Assembly (NCBI GenBank): GCA_937879855.1
Contig: CALFMO010000055.1
Location: forward strand, 57,975 to 121,974
DNA from: an uncultured Acidobacteriaceae bacterium
GTDB lineage: Bacteria > Acidobacteriota > Terriglobia > Terriglobales > Acidobacteriaceae
DNA: 64,000 nucleotides
Reading direction: 5' to 3'
Part shown: piece after piece, positions 7,811-16,663 of the stretch
How positions within the stretch are numbered: position 1 is the first letter of the stretch
Layout of the letters: every line of letters starts with the position of its first letter
Position numbers and translations under genes: made by a program
Notes under the pieces: model-generated
The model's input: only the letters and a program-made list of their open reading frames with translations
What the model was told of the DNA's origin: nothing
Database searches by the model: none

Positions 7811-8809
7811 GTGAACGCTCGCATTTTTGCGGTTGTGCTGCTGGCAGGTTCCGCGCTGGCGCAGAACGTGGTCCACTACACCACGACCAATGCCAATGTG
7901 AAATATCTTTTTGCTACGGCTGAACCAGTTTTGCGTTTGAAGTCGGGTGACATTCTGGATACCAATACGCTGGACTGCTTTGGCAACGGGCTGAAGAAGC
8001 CGGGAGACACGCTCAGCATGGCTACAGGAGACAATCCGCTGGCCGGGCCGTTTTACGTGGAGGGCGCGGAGCCCGGAGACACGCTGGCGGTAAAGATTCT
8101 CGATTTGCAAGTTGACGGCGACACGGGCGTGGGCGCGTTCGCTCCCGGATTTGGCGCCATCAACGAGACCAACTACACGCCGATGCTGCATGCGCCGCTG
8201 CCCGAGCGGGTGTGGTTTTATCACATCGATCATGCCGCCAATACCGCGACCTTCAAGGCGCTCGATTCCGATTTTTCGGTGAAGATTCCGATGCATCCAT
8301 TCTTTGGGTGCATTGGCGTGGCTCCGGCAAATGGCGAGGCGCGCAGTTCAGTCGTGCCCGCGGAGTTCGGGGGAAACATGGATTCGCCGGAGGCCAGCGT
8401 GGGCAATACGGTTTACTTCCCCGTGAACGTGAAGGGCGGGCTGTTCTACATTGGCGATGGGCACGCAGCCATGGGCGATGGCGAGGTCGCGGGAACTGCG
8501 ATCGAAGTTCCGCTGAAGGCACGAGTGCAGCTCAGCGTGATCAAGGGGCGGACGATCAGCTGGCCGCGGTTTGAGAACGATGACGCCATTATGACGGTGG
8601 GTGCGTATCGTCCGGTCGACGATGCGGTGCGCATTGCATTCACGGAACTGGTGCACTGGATTCACAAGGACTACGGGCTTTCGGAGCTGGATGCTTATGA
8701 GTTGTTGTCGAAGGTGGCGAAGATTCATCTGAACGAGATGGTCGATCCGAATTATGTGGTGGTGGCGTCGATTGAGAAGAAATATTTGCCGGCGAAGAAG
8801 AAACCGTAG
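7811..8809 (+). CDS. Secreted acetamidase/formamidase-family hydrolase
   Basis: Starts at GTG 7811 behind GGAGGG. A 332-residue FmdA/AmdA-family amidase. Residues 1-18 (NARIFAVVLLAGSALAQ) form a cleavable signal peptide, so it acts outside the cytoplasm, unlike classical formamidases. Family features include GDILDTNTLDC near the N-terminus, GPFYVEGAEPGDTLAVKI, HPFFGCIGVAP, FGGNMD and YFPVNVKGGLFYIGDGHAA(M)GDGE with metal-binding Asp/His residues. The family releases ammonia from short amides; the substrate here is unknown. Confidence 0.85.
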   Translation: MNARIFAVVLLAGSALAQNVVHYTTTNANVKYLFATAEPVLRLKSGDILDTNTLDCFGNGLKKPGDTLSMATGDNPLAGPFYVEGAEPGDTLAVKILDLQVDGDTGVGAFAPGFGAINETNYTPMLHAPLPERVWFYHIDHAANTATFKALDSDFSVKIPMHPFFGCIGVAPANGEARSSVVPAEFGGNMDSPEASVGNTVYFPVNVKGGLFYIGDGHAAMGDGEVAGTAIEVPLKARVQLSVIKGRTISWPRFENDDAIMTVGAYRPVDDAVRIAFTELVHWIHKDYGLSELDAYELLSKVAKIHLNEMVDPNYVVVASIEKKYLPAKKKP

Positions 8810-8821
8810 AGATGCGGCTTG

Positions 8822-9473
8822 CTACGTCTTGGCGGGCGGTATTTCGGATTGTACGACGCGAACCCGCTTTTGGGAGAGGACAGACTTCACCAAGAGGGCC
8901 GCTCCAACAAGGCTGATGATCACGCAAACTAATCGAAGCAGGCCACTCAGTACTAGACCTGACTCGTACTTTGTGTCAAAGACACTTACGCTCAGGCGCG
9001 GATTCGCGACCGCAAGACTGCTGCCATCGGCTAGCACGTCAACGTCAAGTTTATAGCGTCGACCCTTTTCGCCTCTAAAGAACCCAATTGTGCGAAATGC
9101 CTCACCGGTCGAGTATGTCGCACCGCCGCCTTTTGAACCGTCCGAAGTATCCTGCGCAACAATCCCGTCGCTGAACAGTGTCCAGTGCACTCGCACGACG
9201 GAACTTAGGGGGCAGGTTGCGTGCATGTCATTGCCTAGCAAACATCCCAAATCATCCACGGGAATCTTGCCTTTCGCATTGATATCAATGGCGTACTGCG
9301 CGGTGAGATTGATGCCAAAGTCGCCGCTGCTGAAATGACTGCCCTGTGCAAGCGACACAGGCAAGTCCACCGGGCGCCAAGTGCGAGTGCGAAACCACAC
9401 CGTCCAGCATGAGAGCGAGCATACCAGTGGCCATCAGCAATATTCCGATCCAGCTTGTCCGCCTCAACCGCAT
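8822..9473 (-). pseudogene. Membrane-anchored hypothetical protein split by a frameshift
   Basis: Two overlapping frames read as one protein. From 9473 the first frame gives RRTSWIGILLMATGMLALML, a clear transmembrane anchor. It then runs out of frame into proline/cysteine-rich nonsense. The second frame (from about 9400 to 8822) continues with WFRTRTWRPVDLPVSLAQG and a beta-rich extracytoplasmic domain, ending in a second transmembrane helix (about VLSGLLRLVCVIISLVGAAL). Joining them needs removal of one base near 9400. Either the gene is broken or one base in the assembly is wrong. No family recognised. Confidence 0.6.
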
Positions 9474-9547
9474 GGCCTTCCTCTCTCAACCGTGAGAGAA
9501 GTATTGCAAGCAGCTTCTCTATGAGATTTCTTCTGCAGAGAAGAAAA

Positions 9548-9576
9548 GGGACAGCCGAGGCGGCTGTCCCTACGTG
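9548..9576. repeat. Family A palindromic repeat
   Basis: GGGACAGCCGAGGCGGCTGT followed by CCCTACG: a near-perfect hairpin with the family core. It lies seven bases after the end of the oxidoreductase gene on the minus strand, so it may form the 3' stem-loop of that message. Confidence 0.85.
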
Positions 9577-9582
9577 AGCGCT

Positions 9583-10947
9583 TTAGCCTTTTATGATCTT
9601 TTTTGCTGATGCATCCCAGACTGCGATTGACTTGTTGAAGTAGGAGTAGTTCGCCAGGTGGCAGCCGATGGCGGCGTGGTTGCCGAAAACTTCGTTCTCG
9701 ACTACCGGTTTGCGCGTGCGAACTGCGTTGTAGAAGTTGGCTTGATGATCGACCGTGTCGCTGTATCCGGGCGGGTTGGCGTAAGACTCGCCCTCGTTGT
9801 CGACCTGCCACTTCAAAGCCTGGGGTTGCGGGTGGTCTTCGTGCCACTTCTGGAGATACTGATCGCGCAGCGCTTTGGGCCAGCCAAAGATCGAATAGCC
9901 TTCGGGTTCGGGACGTGTGTCCTGCGGCGTAAAGGTCAGAGTCGAATCCTTGATGATCATGGTGCCCTTGGTGCCGTAGAAACCGATGAACTCGCCGCCA
10001 TCGTTGTTCAGGTTGCAGCGCAGAGTGACGCGGAAGTTGGGATAGTCGTAGAGAGTCTCGATCAGGTCGGGGAACTCGCGGCCATCCTTGAAGTGATAGA
10101 GGCCACCGCTCGACTGCGCGCGCTGTGCGGGCTCGGTTGTTCCGGTGATGAAGTGAATTCCCGAAATCAGGTGAACGAAGAGATCGCCGCCCAGGCCCTC
10201 GCCGTAGTCGGTGAAGCAGCGCCAGCGGAAGAAACGCACGGGATCGTAGGAGCGCTTGGGAGCATTTCCCAGGAAAGCGTTCCAGTCGATGGTTTTCTCG
10301 CTGGCATCGGGCGGAATGGGATAGACCCACGCGCCGCTCGGCGAATTGCGGTCCCAGTACGCGTTGATGGAGAAGACCTCGCCTAGTTTGCCGGAATCGT
10401 AAATCTCCTTGGCTTTGGCGTACAGCACCGAGCTGACACGCTGGCTGCCGACGGCGACCATGCGGTTGTGCTTGTGTGCGGCCTCGACCATGGCGAATCC
10501 GTCTTCAACGGTGTGCGACATGGGTTTCTCACAGTAGACGTCTTTGCCCGCGGCGCAAGCGTCCTCGAAAATGTGGCGGTGCTGGTGATCCATGGTGGCG
10601 ATGAGGACGGAGTCGACGTCTTTGCGATCGAGAATCGAGCGATAGTCGCGGGTGGCGGGCACACTGGGGTTCTTAACCGCTTCCTGCGCGGCAGTGTGGC
10701 GGCTGTCGTAGAGATCGCAAACGGCGACACACTGAATGCCAGGCACTTCGAGCGAAGCCTGGAGATGTTCGCATCCGCGAATGCCGGTGCCGATGGAAGC
10801 GAAGCGCACCGTGTCACTGGGAGCGACCGGGCGAGCCTTGGCGTAAAGCATGTGAGGCTGCAAAACCGTTTTGGCAACTGTGGTGGCGGCGACGGCGCCC
10901 GTGCCGATGTGGATGAACTGACGACGAGTCAGGGGATTCTTGGCCAT
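9583..10947 (-). CDS. Tat-exported Gfo/Idh/MocA-family oxidoreductase
   Basis: Chosen start is ATG 10947 (MAKNPLTRRQFIHIGTG), preceded by GGAG; a GTG 12 bases upstream is the alternative. The N-terminal TRRQF plus hydrophobic stretch is a twin-arginine signal. A Rossmann NAD(P)-binding domain follows (RFASIGTGIRGCEHL), with the family motif CEKPMSHT around residue 142 and a C-terminal alpha/beta substrate domain (GGDLFVHLISGIHF). Such proteins act on sugars or inositols in the periplasm. Substrate unknown. No partner gene is adjacent. Confidence 0.88.
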   Translation of the reverse strand: MAKNPLTRRQFIHIGTGAVAATTVAKTVLQPHMLYAKARPVAPSDTVRFASIGTGIRGCEHLQASLEVPGIQCVAVCDLYDSRHTAAQEAVKNPSVPATRDYRSILDRKDVDSVLIATMDHQHRHIFEDACAAGKDVYCEKPMSHTVEDGFAMVEAAHKHNRMVAVGSQRVSSVLYAKAKEIYDSGKLGEVFSINAYWDRNSPSGAWVYPIPPDASEKTIDWNAFLGNAPKRSYDPVRFFRWRCFTDYGEGLGGDLFVHLISGIHFITGTTEPAQRAQSSGGLYHFKDGREFPDLIETLYDYPNFRVTLRCNLNNDGGEFIGFYGTKGTMIIKDSTLTFTPQDTRPEPEGYSIFGWPKALRDQYLQKWHEDHPQPQALKWQVDNEGESYANPPGYSDTVDHQANFYNAVRTRKPVVENEVFGNHAAIGCHLANYSYFNKSIAVWDASAKKIIKG

Positions 10948-11157
10948 GAGATTCTCCACTTTGGATTTGGAGTGCGTCCGTGACAGCGCACGCGCCGACC
11001 CGGAGTACTTACGGGGAGGAATTATTGCACACCGGAGGGGGAGTTAGTAAAACGATTTTCTTGAGGTTGAACCGGGCATGCGCGTCGCGTATCCACTTCC
11101 CTGCGCGGGAAGCGCTATCAGGAGTATTCGCTTCTCGATGGCATTCGACAAAAAACG

Positions 11158-11230
11158 TAGCCCCGGACGCATTCGTCCGGAACCAATCCTGTCCGCTGCA
11201 ACCGGGCGAACGAGTGCGTCCGCCGCTGCG
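11158..11230. repeat. Family F palindromic repeats (CGGACGCATTCGTCCG type)
   Basis: GGACGCATTCGTCC is a perfect 14-base palindrome. It is followed by GCGAACGAGTGCGTCCGCCGC, a related unit. The same words recur at 26878-26903. The 298-base gap between the two minus-strand genes here contains nothing else recognisable. Confidence 0.6.
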
Positions 11231-11245
11231 TGTGCCCCGAAAAAG

Positions 11246-12244
11246 CTATCCAATCTTCAGTACGATCTTCCCGTAGTTCTTGCCTTCTTGCAGCAGCTTG
11301 TAAGCCTCCACGGCCTGCTCCAGCGGAAACACCTGGCCGACCTGCGGCGTCAGCTTGCCCTGTCCAATCCATTCGGAAAGCTGCTGCCAAGCCGGTTCCA
11401 TGATCTCGCGTTTCTGCGCCAAATAACTCAGCCACAACCCTTGCACGCTCGCCGACTTCGCATACATCGCGCGCAAGTCGATCTGGGGAGCCTTCCCCGT
11501 TGCCGTCCCATACTGGATGACTCGTCCAAAATCCCGCACGCACCGCAAGCTCTTCGCGGTGTGCTCTCCGCCCAGCATTTCGAAGACCGCATCGACGCCT
11601 TCGCCGTGAGTCAGATTCTTCACCGTCTCTTCGTAATCGTGCCGCTTGTAGTTGATGCCGTGTTGCAGGCCGAGTTCTTTCACGCGCGCCAGTTTTTCGT
11701 CCGACGACGACGTCCCATACATCTCAACTCCGAGCAACCGCCCGATCTGCACCGCGGCGGTGCCCACGCCTCCGGCTACCGCATGAATCAAGACGCGAGG
11801 GGGCGCGCTCTTCTGGACAGTTGCATGCTGAAGGGGAGGCTGTCCCCATGTGGCTCCTGGAGTCATGCCCGCTTGCCAGTATCCGAGGTATGCCGTGAAG
11901 AAGTTGACCGGGAACGCTGTTGCTTCTTCGTCGCTCCACTGATCGGGAATGGACCACAGCATGTTGGAGTACGTCGCGGTTTTCTCCGCGAATGCGCCCC
12001 ACTGCGCGTATCCCATCACGCGTCGCCCGCTGCTCTCTTCCACTCCAGAGAACTCGCGTCCCACAACCAGCGGCGGCGTCGGCGTTCCTGGGTACCCGCC
12101 CTTGGTGGTCATCACGTCGGCGAAATTCATCCCTCCCGCATGCACGCGCACCAGGGATTGCCCCGCCTTCGCTGTTGGTTCCGCAGCGTCTTGCACCGAG
12201 AGGGCGTCTGGCCCGGTCAGCTTGTTGAGCACGAGAGCTTTCAC
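11246..12244 (-). CDS. Zinc-type alcohol dehydrogenase / NADPH:quinone oxidoreductase
   Basis: A 332-residue medium-chain dehydrogenase from GTG 12244 (VKALVLNKLTGPD). It has a GroES-like N-terminal domain (GMNFADVMTTKGGYP) and a Rossmann domain (AGGVGTAAVQIGRLLGV). It lacks the cysteine/histidine zinc ligands, as in quinone oxidoreductases, which reduce quinones or enones with NADPH. About 20 extra residues (TWGQPPLQHATVQKSAPP, about 129-149) interrupt the usual GxTVLIHAAAGGVG junction. They are encoded by a family A repeat fragment (11833-11853) plus flanks. An alternative start upstream lies in a hairpin repeat. Confidence 0.82.
   Translation of the reverse strand: MKALVLNKLTGPDALSVQDAAEPTAKAGQSLVRVHAGGMNFADVMTTKGGYPGTPTPPLVVGREFSGVEESSGRRVMGYAQWGAFAEKTATYSNMLWSIPDQWSDEEATAFPVNFFTAYLGYWQAGMTPGATWGQPPLQHATVQKSAPPRVLIHAVAGGVGTAAVQIGRLLGVEMYGTSSSDEKLARVKELGLQHGINYKRHDYEETVKNLTHGEGVDAVFEMLGGEHTAKSLRCVRDFGRVIQYGTATGKAPQIDLRAMYAKSASVQGLWLSYLAQKREIMEPAWQQLSEWIGQGKLTPQVGQVFPLEQAVEAYKLLQEGKNYGKIVLKIG
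11833..11853. repeat. Family A repeat fragment inside a coding sequence
   Basis: GGGGAGGCTGTCCCCATGTG matches one end of family A (GGCTGTCCCCACATG). It lies in frame inside the quinone oxidoreductase gene, where the family has no residues. Confidence 0.5.
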
Positions 12245-12308
12245 AGAGGGAAAGTCTAGCAGGGAGACCAGCAACCGTGTTGAGTCTTGATTCGTAGGCT
12301 GCGGATCC

Positions 12309-12362
12309 CAGGTCTTAGGTCTGAGATGTTCTGCCGACATCCGAAACCTAAGACCCAAGACC
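12309..12362. repeat. Inverted repeat of AGGTCTTAGGTCTGAG type
   Basis: CAGGTCTTAGGTCTGAGATG is mirrored by CCTAAGACCCAAGACC after an 18-base loop. The arms are built of short repeated words, like the hairpin at 13251-13348. It sits in the promoter-side region of the oxidoreductase and after the gene ending at 12380. Confidence 0.6.
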
Positions 12363-12379
12363 GAGCTTCAGGTCTACCT

Positions 12380-13087
12380 CTACATTACGAGTTCGAGGGC
12401 AAGGCGCGCTTCGGGGTGCCGCGTATTAAATAAAAAATACTCGCCATCGACATAGTCAATGTAGCAATCGTCGCTGTAGGCCCAAGCTGGTGGCCAGGGA
12501 TCAACCAGCACAAATGTGTACCCGCCATATTGGAAACGCGGACGACCCTCGACGACTTCGGGCAGATGCATGGCGAAGTGATGCTCTCGGCCGAACTCGG
12601 CCCGAAACCGCTCCTCGGGAATGCGGCCGCGATCCTCACCAGAACGGGCGTAGTCTTGCTGCCGGCGACCCTCCGGTCGGCCCGTTTCTTGTCGGCGGTC
12701 TTCTGGTCTAGCTGTTTCCTCCCGTCCCGATTCCTGCTGGCGTTGTTCCGGTCGAGTCGTTTCTTGCCGGCCGGTTTCCTGTCGCCTTGTTTCCGGCCGC
12801 GCCGTTTCTTGCCGATTCGGCTCTTGCTGTGTCGGCCTCATTTCTCCCCGAGGCTGCGCTTCCTGCTGTCTTTGTTGCTGCTGATCCGGTCTCGCGGGCT
12901 TGGCCTCGTTTTGTGCGGGTCGGTTCGCTTCATTCTGTCTGGATTCGGGCCTCGCTTCGTCCTGCCGCCTCGGTTCTTCCTGCCGCGGCTTGTCTTCCTG
13001 TTGTTTTTCGTCTTGCGCATAAAGAACCGCAGAACTCGCGATCAACGCCGCGAGGATTCCTAAATTCAAAAATCTCAGAGCTCGCAT
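12380..13087 (-). CDS. Secreted protein with Gln/Glu/Arg-rich repeats
   Basis: A 235-residue protein from ATG 13087, with GGAGG six bases upstream. Residues 1-24 form a signal peptide (LGILAALIASSAVLYAQ). Residues about 25-150 are low-complexity and built of iterated RQE/RPE/RRQET units, very rich in Q, E, R and P. The C-terminal 80 residues are folded-looking: FAMHLPEVVEGRPRFQYGGY, then VLVDPWPPAWAYSDDCYIDY and a final YFLFNTRHPEARLALEL. The small C-terminal domain occurs in other secreted acidobacterial proteins of unknown role. The repetitive DNA also opens long reading frames on the other strand, which are not genes. Confidence 0.7.
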   Translation of the reverse strand: MRALRFLNLGILAALIASSAVLYAQDEKQQEDKPRQEEPRRQDEARPESRQNEANRPAQNEAKPARPDQQQQRQQEAQPRGEMRPTQQEPNRQETARPETRRQETGRQETTRPEQRQQESGREETARPEDRRQETGRPEGRRQQDYARSGEDRGRIPEERFRAEFGREHHFAMHLPEVVEGRPRFQYGGYTFVLVDPWPPAWAYSDDCYIDYVDGEYFLFNTRHPEARLALELVM

Positions 13088-13250
13088 CAGATCCTCCAAC
13101 TTGTATTTTGACCGACTACGGGCCGGCGCAATGCCGTGATCCAGCAGCGCGCAGAATAGCCGTTGTGAGATGCCAAGCGCCGCGGCCCCATCCTCGGGTC
13201 TTTGCTGGACGCTGGGGCGGGACGAGACCGTAGAAGCCGAGCTCGAGGTT

Positions 13251-13348
13251 CCAGGTGTTGGGTCTGAGGTGTTAGGCTGGCCTGCGGCCGGAAGTCCGAC
13301 ATCAGACGGTGCACCCCCAAGACCAAGACCCAACACCTAACACCTGCA
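13251..13348. repeat. Inverted repeat of AGGTGTTGGGTCTG type
   Basis: Left arm CAGGTGTTGGGTCTGAGGTG (from 13251) and right arm ACCAAGACCCAACACCTAAC (13323-13342) are complementary over most of their length. Each arm contains the same 14-15-base word twice. It fills much of the 497-base gap before the PIN/TRAM gene; nothing else is recognisable there except the GGGGAGG ribosome-binding site at 13572-13578. Confidence 0.65.
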
Positions 13349-13584
13349 TCCCTGACTTCAGTTCGCCGAACCTTTCCCTCGGGTATATACTTTTGGCGTC
13401 GGTCTATTGATCCATCCGGCTGAGCCCCAACGGCCGGAACGGGGCGTACATTCATCCTCTAATTCATGCGCGCCCCGCATGCGAAAGTGGAGGGCCATTC
13501 CCGCCGGGGCGCGAGGAACTGGCACGGGTGCATCGCCTGGTTGTATGGGCATATGGGCAATCTGCATCCGCGGGGAGGTTTACC

Positions 13585-14691
13585 GTGGATATCATTTTTG
13601 TACGCCTTCTTTTTATTGTCGTTGTAGCCATCACCTGCTTTCTCATCGAGCCGTTCGGACAGACTCGCTACATTGACGCGGGGTTGGGCGCAGCGATCGG
13701 CGCCGCTATCGTGCTGTTCGAATGGAAGCTGCGCACGGTCAGCCTCAAGCGCCTGATCGGCGCCGCCATCGGAAGTTTCCTGGGCATTTGTGGCGCCTAT
13801 CTCTTCGCACTCGTCATCCGTAGCAGCATTCCGCCCGGCAACACCCAGAGCTTTCTCCAGATTCTGGTTATGCTCCTGATGGCCTACGTTGGCCTCATCG
13901 TCGGCGCCAACAAAGGCGATCTGCTGAACCTGGCGGCGCTCGGCGGCATTTTCGGCGGCGAGAAACAGAGCAAGAAGAGCTACAAGATTCTCGACACCAG
14001 CGTCATTATCGATGGCCGTATCGCCGACATCGCCGAGACCGGCTTCCTCGACGGCATCATCGTGACGCCGCAATTCGTGTTGCGCGAATTACAACTTGTT
14101 GCCGATTCGGCCGATTCCCTTAAGCGCAACCGCGGACGCCGTGGCCTCGACATCCTGCAGCGCCTGCAGAAGGTCGCCAACTTGCAGATTCAGATTGTGG
14201 AAGACGATTTCCCCGCCGTCCGCGAAGTCGACCTGAAACTGATCGAGTTGGCCAAGGTCTACGAGGGCAAGATCATTACCAACGACTTCAACCTGAACAA
14301 AGTCGCGCAACTCCAAGGGGTCGAAGTCCTGAACATCAACGAACTGGCCAACTCCTTGAAGCCAATCGTGCTTCCCGGCGAGACCATGCGCGTCTTCATC
14401 CTGAAGGAAGGCAAGGAATACAACCAGGGCGTGGCTTATCTGGATGATGGGACGATGGTGGTGGTCGACAACGCGCGGAAGATGATTGGCAAGACCATCG
14501 ACGTCTCGGTCACATCGGTGCTTCAAACCACCGCTGGGAAAATGATTTTCGGGAAGTGGGACGAGCGCGCCGCCTATAGCCGCCAGGCTGTGCCGGTCTC
14601 AGCGGCGGTACCACCGGTACCTTTAACCGCGACCAGCACCGCGCCGGTCGCCGCGACGGGTACTTTGGAGACCAAGCAAAGCACTTCGTAA
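13585..14691 (+). CDS. PIN-TRAM domain membrane protein (YacL-like)
   Basis: Start GTG 13585 behind GGGGAGG; 368 residues. Four N-terminal transmembrane helices (about 1-115) are followed by a PIN nuclease domain beginning KILDTSVIIDGRI, which carries the acidic residues Asp/Asp of the active site. TNDFNLNKVAQL with a further acidic residue and a C-terminal TRAM RNA-binding domain (GETMRVFILKEGKEYNQGVA) follow. The last 40 residues are an Ala/Pro/Thr-rich tail. YacL-type proteins are thought to act on RNA at the membrane; the target is unknown. Confidence 0.85.
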   Translation: MDIIFVRLLFIVVVAITCFLIEPFGQTRYIDAGLGAAIGAAIVLFEWKLRTVSLKRLIGAAIGSFLGICGAYLFALVIRSSIPPGNTQSFLQILVMLLMAYVGLIVGANKGDLLNLAALGGIFGGEKQSKKSYKILDTSVIIDGRIADIAETGFLDGIIVTPQFVLRELQLVADSADSLKRNRGRRGLDILQRLQKVANLQIQIVEDDFPAVREVDLKLIELAKVYEGKIITNDFNLNKVAQLQGVEVLNINELANSLKPIVLPGETMRVFILKEGKEYNQGVAYLDDGTMVVVDNARKMIGKTIDVSVTSVLQTTAGKMIFGKWDERAAYSRQAVPVSAAVPPVPLTATSTAPVAATGTLETKQSTS

Positions 14692-14700
14692 CGATCGGTC

Positions 14701-15138
14701 TTACTTCGCCGCGGACCGCGCGCTCCCTGGTCGGCGTGCGATTCGCCGCCGTGAATATCTGCCGGTTCGGACCGGCTGCGCGTCTTTCATCGTTCCGTTA
14801 TAGACGTATACCCAGCACCGAAGGCGCTTGCCGTCGTCCATGGTGACCGGCCAGGTCCGGCGGAGAAACAGGCTGGAGTTTCGGTTGCCCGGCTCGAAGC
14901 CCTCATAGTTGTCCAGCGACGTCAGCGTGCCCGGGTCGCCCGGAAGCTCGAACACCTCTCCACGAATCACCGACCGCGACTTTTCACTCAGCACCGCCCC
15001 GGGATACTCCCCAAGATCGTAGAGGCGACCGCGCACCGACGCCTGCCCCACCGGACGAAGACGACGTACCGTGGCGGCAATCTCCGGCGGCGCGTGCCGC
15101 GGAGACAATGTGCCATATACGAAAAGATGATGAGTCAT
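14701..15138 (-). CDS. Gamma-glutamylcyclotransferase (AIG2/GGCT-like) family protein
   Basis: A 145-residue protein beginning THHLFVYGTLSP, the family's YGTL glycine-rich loop. The second half has the conserved acidic position (LTSLDNYEGFEPG) and the aromatic strand RCWVYVYNG. Family members act on gamma-glutamyl amines or peptides. The substrate is unknown. Its ATG overlaps the stop of the upstream minus-strand gene (ATGA), so the two are probably translated together. The C-terminal 25 residues are Arg/Ala-rich and unlike the family. Confidence 0.75.
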   Translation of the reverse strand: MTHHLFVYGTLSPRHAPPEIAATVRRLRPVGQASVRGRLYDLGEYPGAVLSEKSRSVIRGEVFELPGDPGTLTSLDNYEGFEPGNRNSSLFLRRTWPVTMDDGKRLRCWVYVYNGTMKDAQPVRTGRYSRRRIARRPGSARSAAK

Positions 15139-15611
15139 TTTCTGATCCGATGATCCTCAGGCGGAAAACGCGGCAGAAGTTTTTTCAAATAGCCATAGCC
15201 GTTTCTGCCTTCAACTACGTATTCTCGCACGTCTTTGTGTTTCGAGAGAAGCCGCAAGTAATAGTCGAACAGGGCTGCCACGTCGCTCTTCGTGAGTTGA
15301 CCGCACGCCTCGAGATAAGCCATGAATTCGAAGAAATTCAGGTAGTCGGTTAGATCGGAATCTTCGTTTCGCACCAGGTCTACAACTTCCGGAGCGTCGG
15401 GCGGATTGTCATCCAAAGCCTTGCGAATTCGCTTCAAATCGGGCGCCTCGTAAAACTTCGAATACAGGCTCGAGAGCCAGGTCGCCCGCTCCAGCGCCGA
15501 CTTTCTGTAATAGATGCGCACTGCTCCCAACACCGCACCCGCCGCCATCAAACTGGAGATCCGTCCGGCATTCCAAAATATCCATTGAAGAAATCGCACG
15601 GCGAGGTGCAT
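15135..15611 (-). CDS. Single-pass membrane hypothetical protein
   Basis: From ATG 15611 (HLAVRFLQWIFWNAGRISSL) a 158-residue protein with one or two N-terminal hydrophobic segments (about 8-35). A soluble, acidic helical region containing DDNPPDAPEVVDLVRNEDSD follows, then a helical tail. No domain is recognised with confidence; the helical part resembles acid-rich 'DUF4760-like' helices only loosely. Its end overlaps the GGCT-like gene. A longer version of the frame starts inside the family A repeat and is unlikely. Confidence 0.6.
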   Translation of the reverse strand: MHLAVRFLQWIFWNAGRISSLMAAGAVLGAVRIYYRKSALERATWLSSLYSKFYEAPDLKRIRKALDDNPPDAPEVVDLVRNEDSDLTDYLNFFEFMAYLEACGQLTKSDVAALFDYYLRLLSKHKDVREYVVEGRNGYGYLKKLLPRFPPEDHRIRK

Positions 15612-15793
15612 TGGAGATGACTCCGAGGAAAGATTTTCAACATTGTATGTCGACAATGTGCGGCGAAGAATAACCGGTGGTACGCGTGTGCGAAACGTTT
15701 GACGTCGGAAAAGAGAAAAATCAATGGACCACAAAGGGCACGAAGGATCACGAAGGGGGTCGATTTGTGATGGCTTCCTTCGTGCGACTTTGG

Positions 15794-15830
15794 CTGGCCG
15801 GACAGCCGAGGCGGCTGTCCCCACACAGGG
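15794..15830. repeat. Family A palindromic repeat, typical copy
   Basis: CTGGCCGGACAGCCGAGGCG, then GCTGTCCCCACACAG: the most complete example of the family. The palindromic core is flanked by CTGGCCG on one side and CCCACA on the other. It lies between the divergent 158-residue protein gene and ispD, preceded by an arm of a CACAAAGGGCACGAAGG-type repeat (15728-15757). Confidence 0.9.
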
Positions 15831-15892
15831 CCGACGGCGAATCGGGCTAATTTGAACTCCCGGCTCCGCCCCTCGTATACTTACACCCCGCC

Positions 15893-16657
15893 ATGAAGGT
15901 GATCGTCATCATTCCGGCCGCTGGCCTCGGGACGCGGATGGCACCCATGCCCAGCGCTCTCGACGCGAAAACCCGGAAGCCGCATCCGTCGAAGCAGTTC
16001 ACCGAACTGGCGGGCACGCCAATTCTTATCCATACGCTGCGCAGGTTCGCTGACGTCGATGCAGTCAGCGAAATCTGGATTGCCCTGCGGGAAAATGAAA
16101 TCGAAGGTTTCCGCGAACGTCTATCCAAAGAGGCCGGAGATGTCCTGAAGCACAAAAAAATCGAACTGGTCGTGGGTGGCGAACACCGCCAACAATCCGT
16201 CGAGCAGGCGCTCAACGCCCTTTCGGCCGCGCCCGACGATGTGGTTCTGGTGCACGACGCTGTGCGGCCGCTGGTTACACCTGAAATCATTCACGAGGTC
16301 ATCGAGGCCGCCAAGAAATATGGCGCCGCCATCGCCGGTCTTCCGGCAGTCGATACCATCAAGCAAGTCGAACGCACCGCCGAAGGCGCCATCATCAAAT
16401 CCACCATTCCTCGCGCCGGCGTGGTCCTCGCACAGACCCCGCAAGGATTTCAGTACAGCGTGATCAAGAAAATCTTCGATGAAGCCGCCGCCGATGGCTT
16501 CATGGGCACCGACGAAGCCTCTTTGGCCGAGCGCTCCGGACACGAAGTCGCTGTAGTGATGGGCTCGCCCCGAAACATCAAGATCACCACCCCCGCCGAC
16601 CTGGAGCTGGCGGAGTTTTACCTGCGCACCTCGGCCGAGCCAGCGCAACGGCGCTAA
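15893..16657 (+). CDS. ispD: 2-C-methyl-D-erythritol 4-phosphate cytidylyltransferase
   Basis: IspD couples MEP to CTP in the non-mevalonate isoprenoid pathway. The CTP-binding loop reads IIPAAGLGTRM; other family motifs are VLVHDAVRPLVTPE, TIPRAGVVLAQTPQGF and TDEASLAE. At 254 residues it is about 20 longer than usual. A stretch of about 16 residues (PMPSALDAKTRKPHPS) is inserted between the glycine loop and the KQF motif, which normally follow closely. It is followed six bases later by ispF, a common pairing. ispE lies about 7 kb downstream. Confidence 0.95.
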   Translation: MKVIVIIPAAGLGTRMAPMPSALDAKTRKPHPSKQFTELAGTPILIHTLRRFADVDAVSEIWIALRENEIEGFRERLSKEAGDVLKHKKIELVVGGEHRQQSVEQALNALSAAPDDVVLVHDAVRPLVTPEIIHEVIEAAKKYGAAIAGLPAVDTIKQVERTAEGAIIKSTIPRAGVVLAQTPQGFQYSVIKKIFDEAAADGFMGTDEASLAERSGHEVAVVMGSPRNIKITTPADLELAEFYLRTSAEPAQRR

Positions 16658-16663
16658 CCATTC

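Noticed and set aside
9658..10386. 242-codon plus-strand frame opposite the oxidoreductase
   Set aside because: No ribosome-binding site or domain; it mirrors the codon bias of the real gene.
12530..13063. Leucine/phenylalanine-rich plus-strand frame
   Set aside because: Complement of the Gln/Glu/Arg repeats of the secreted protein; it looks like a membrane protein only because of the repeat composition.
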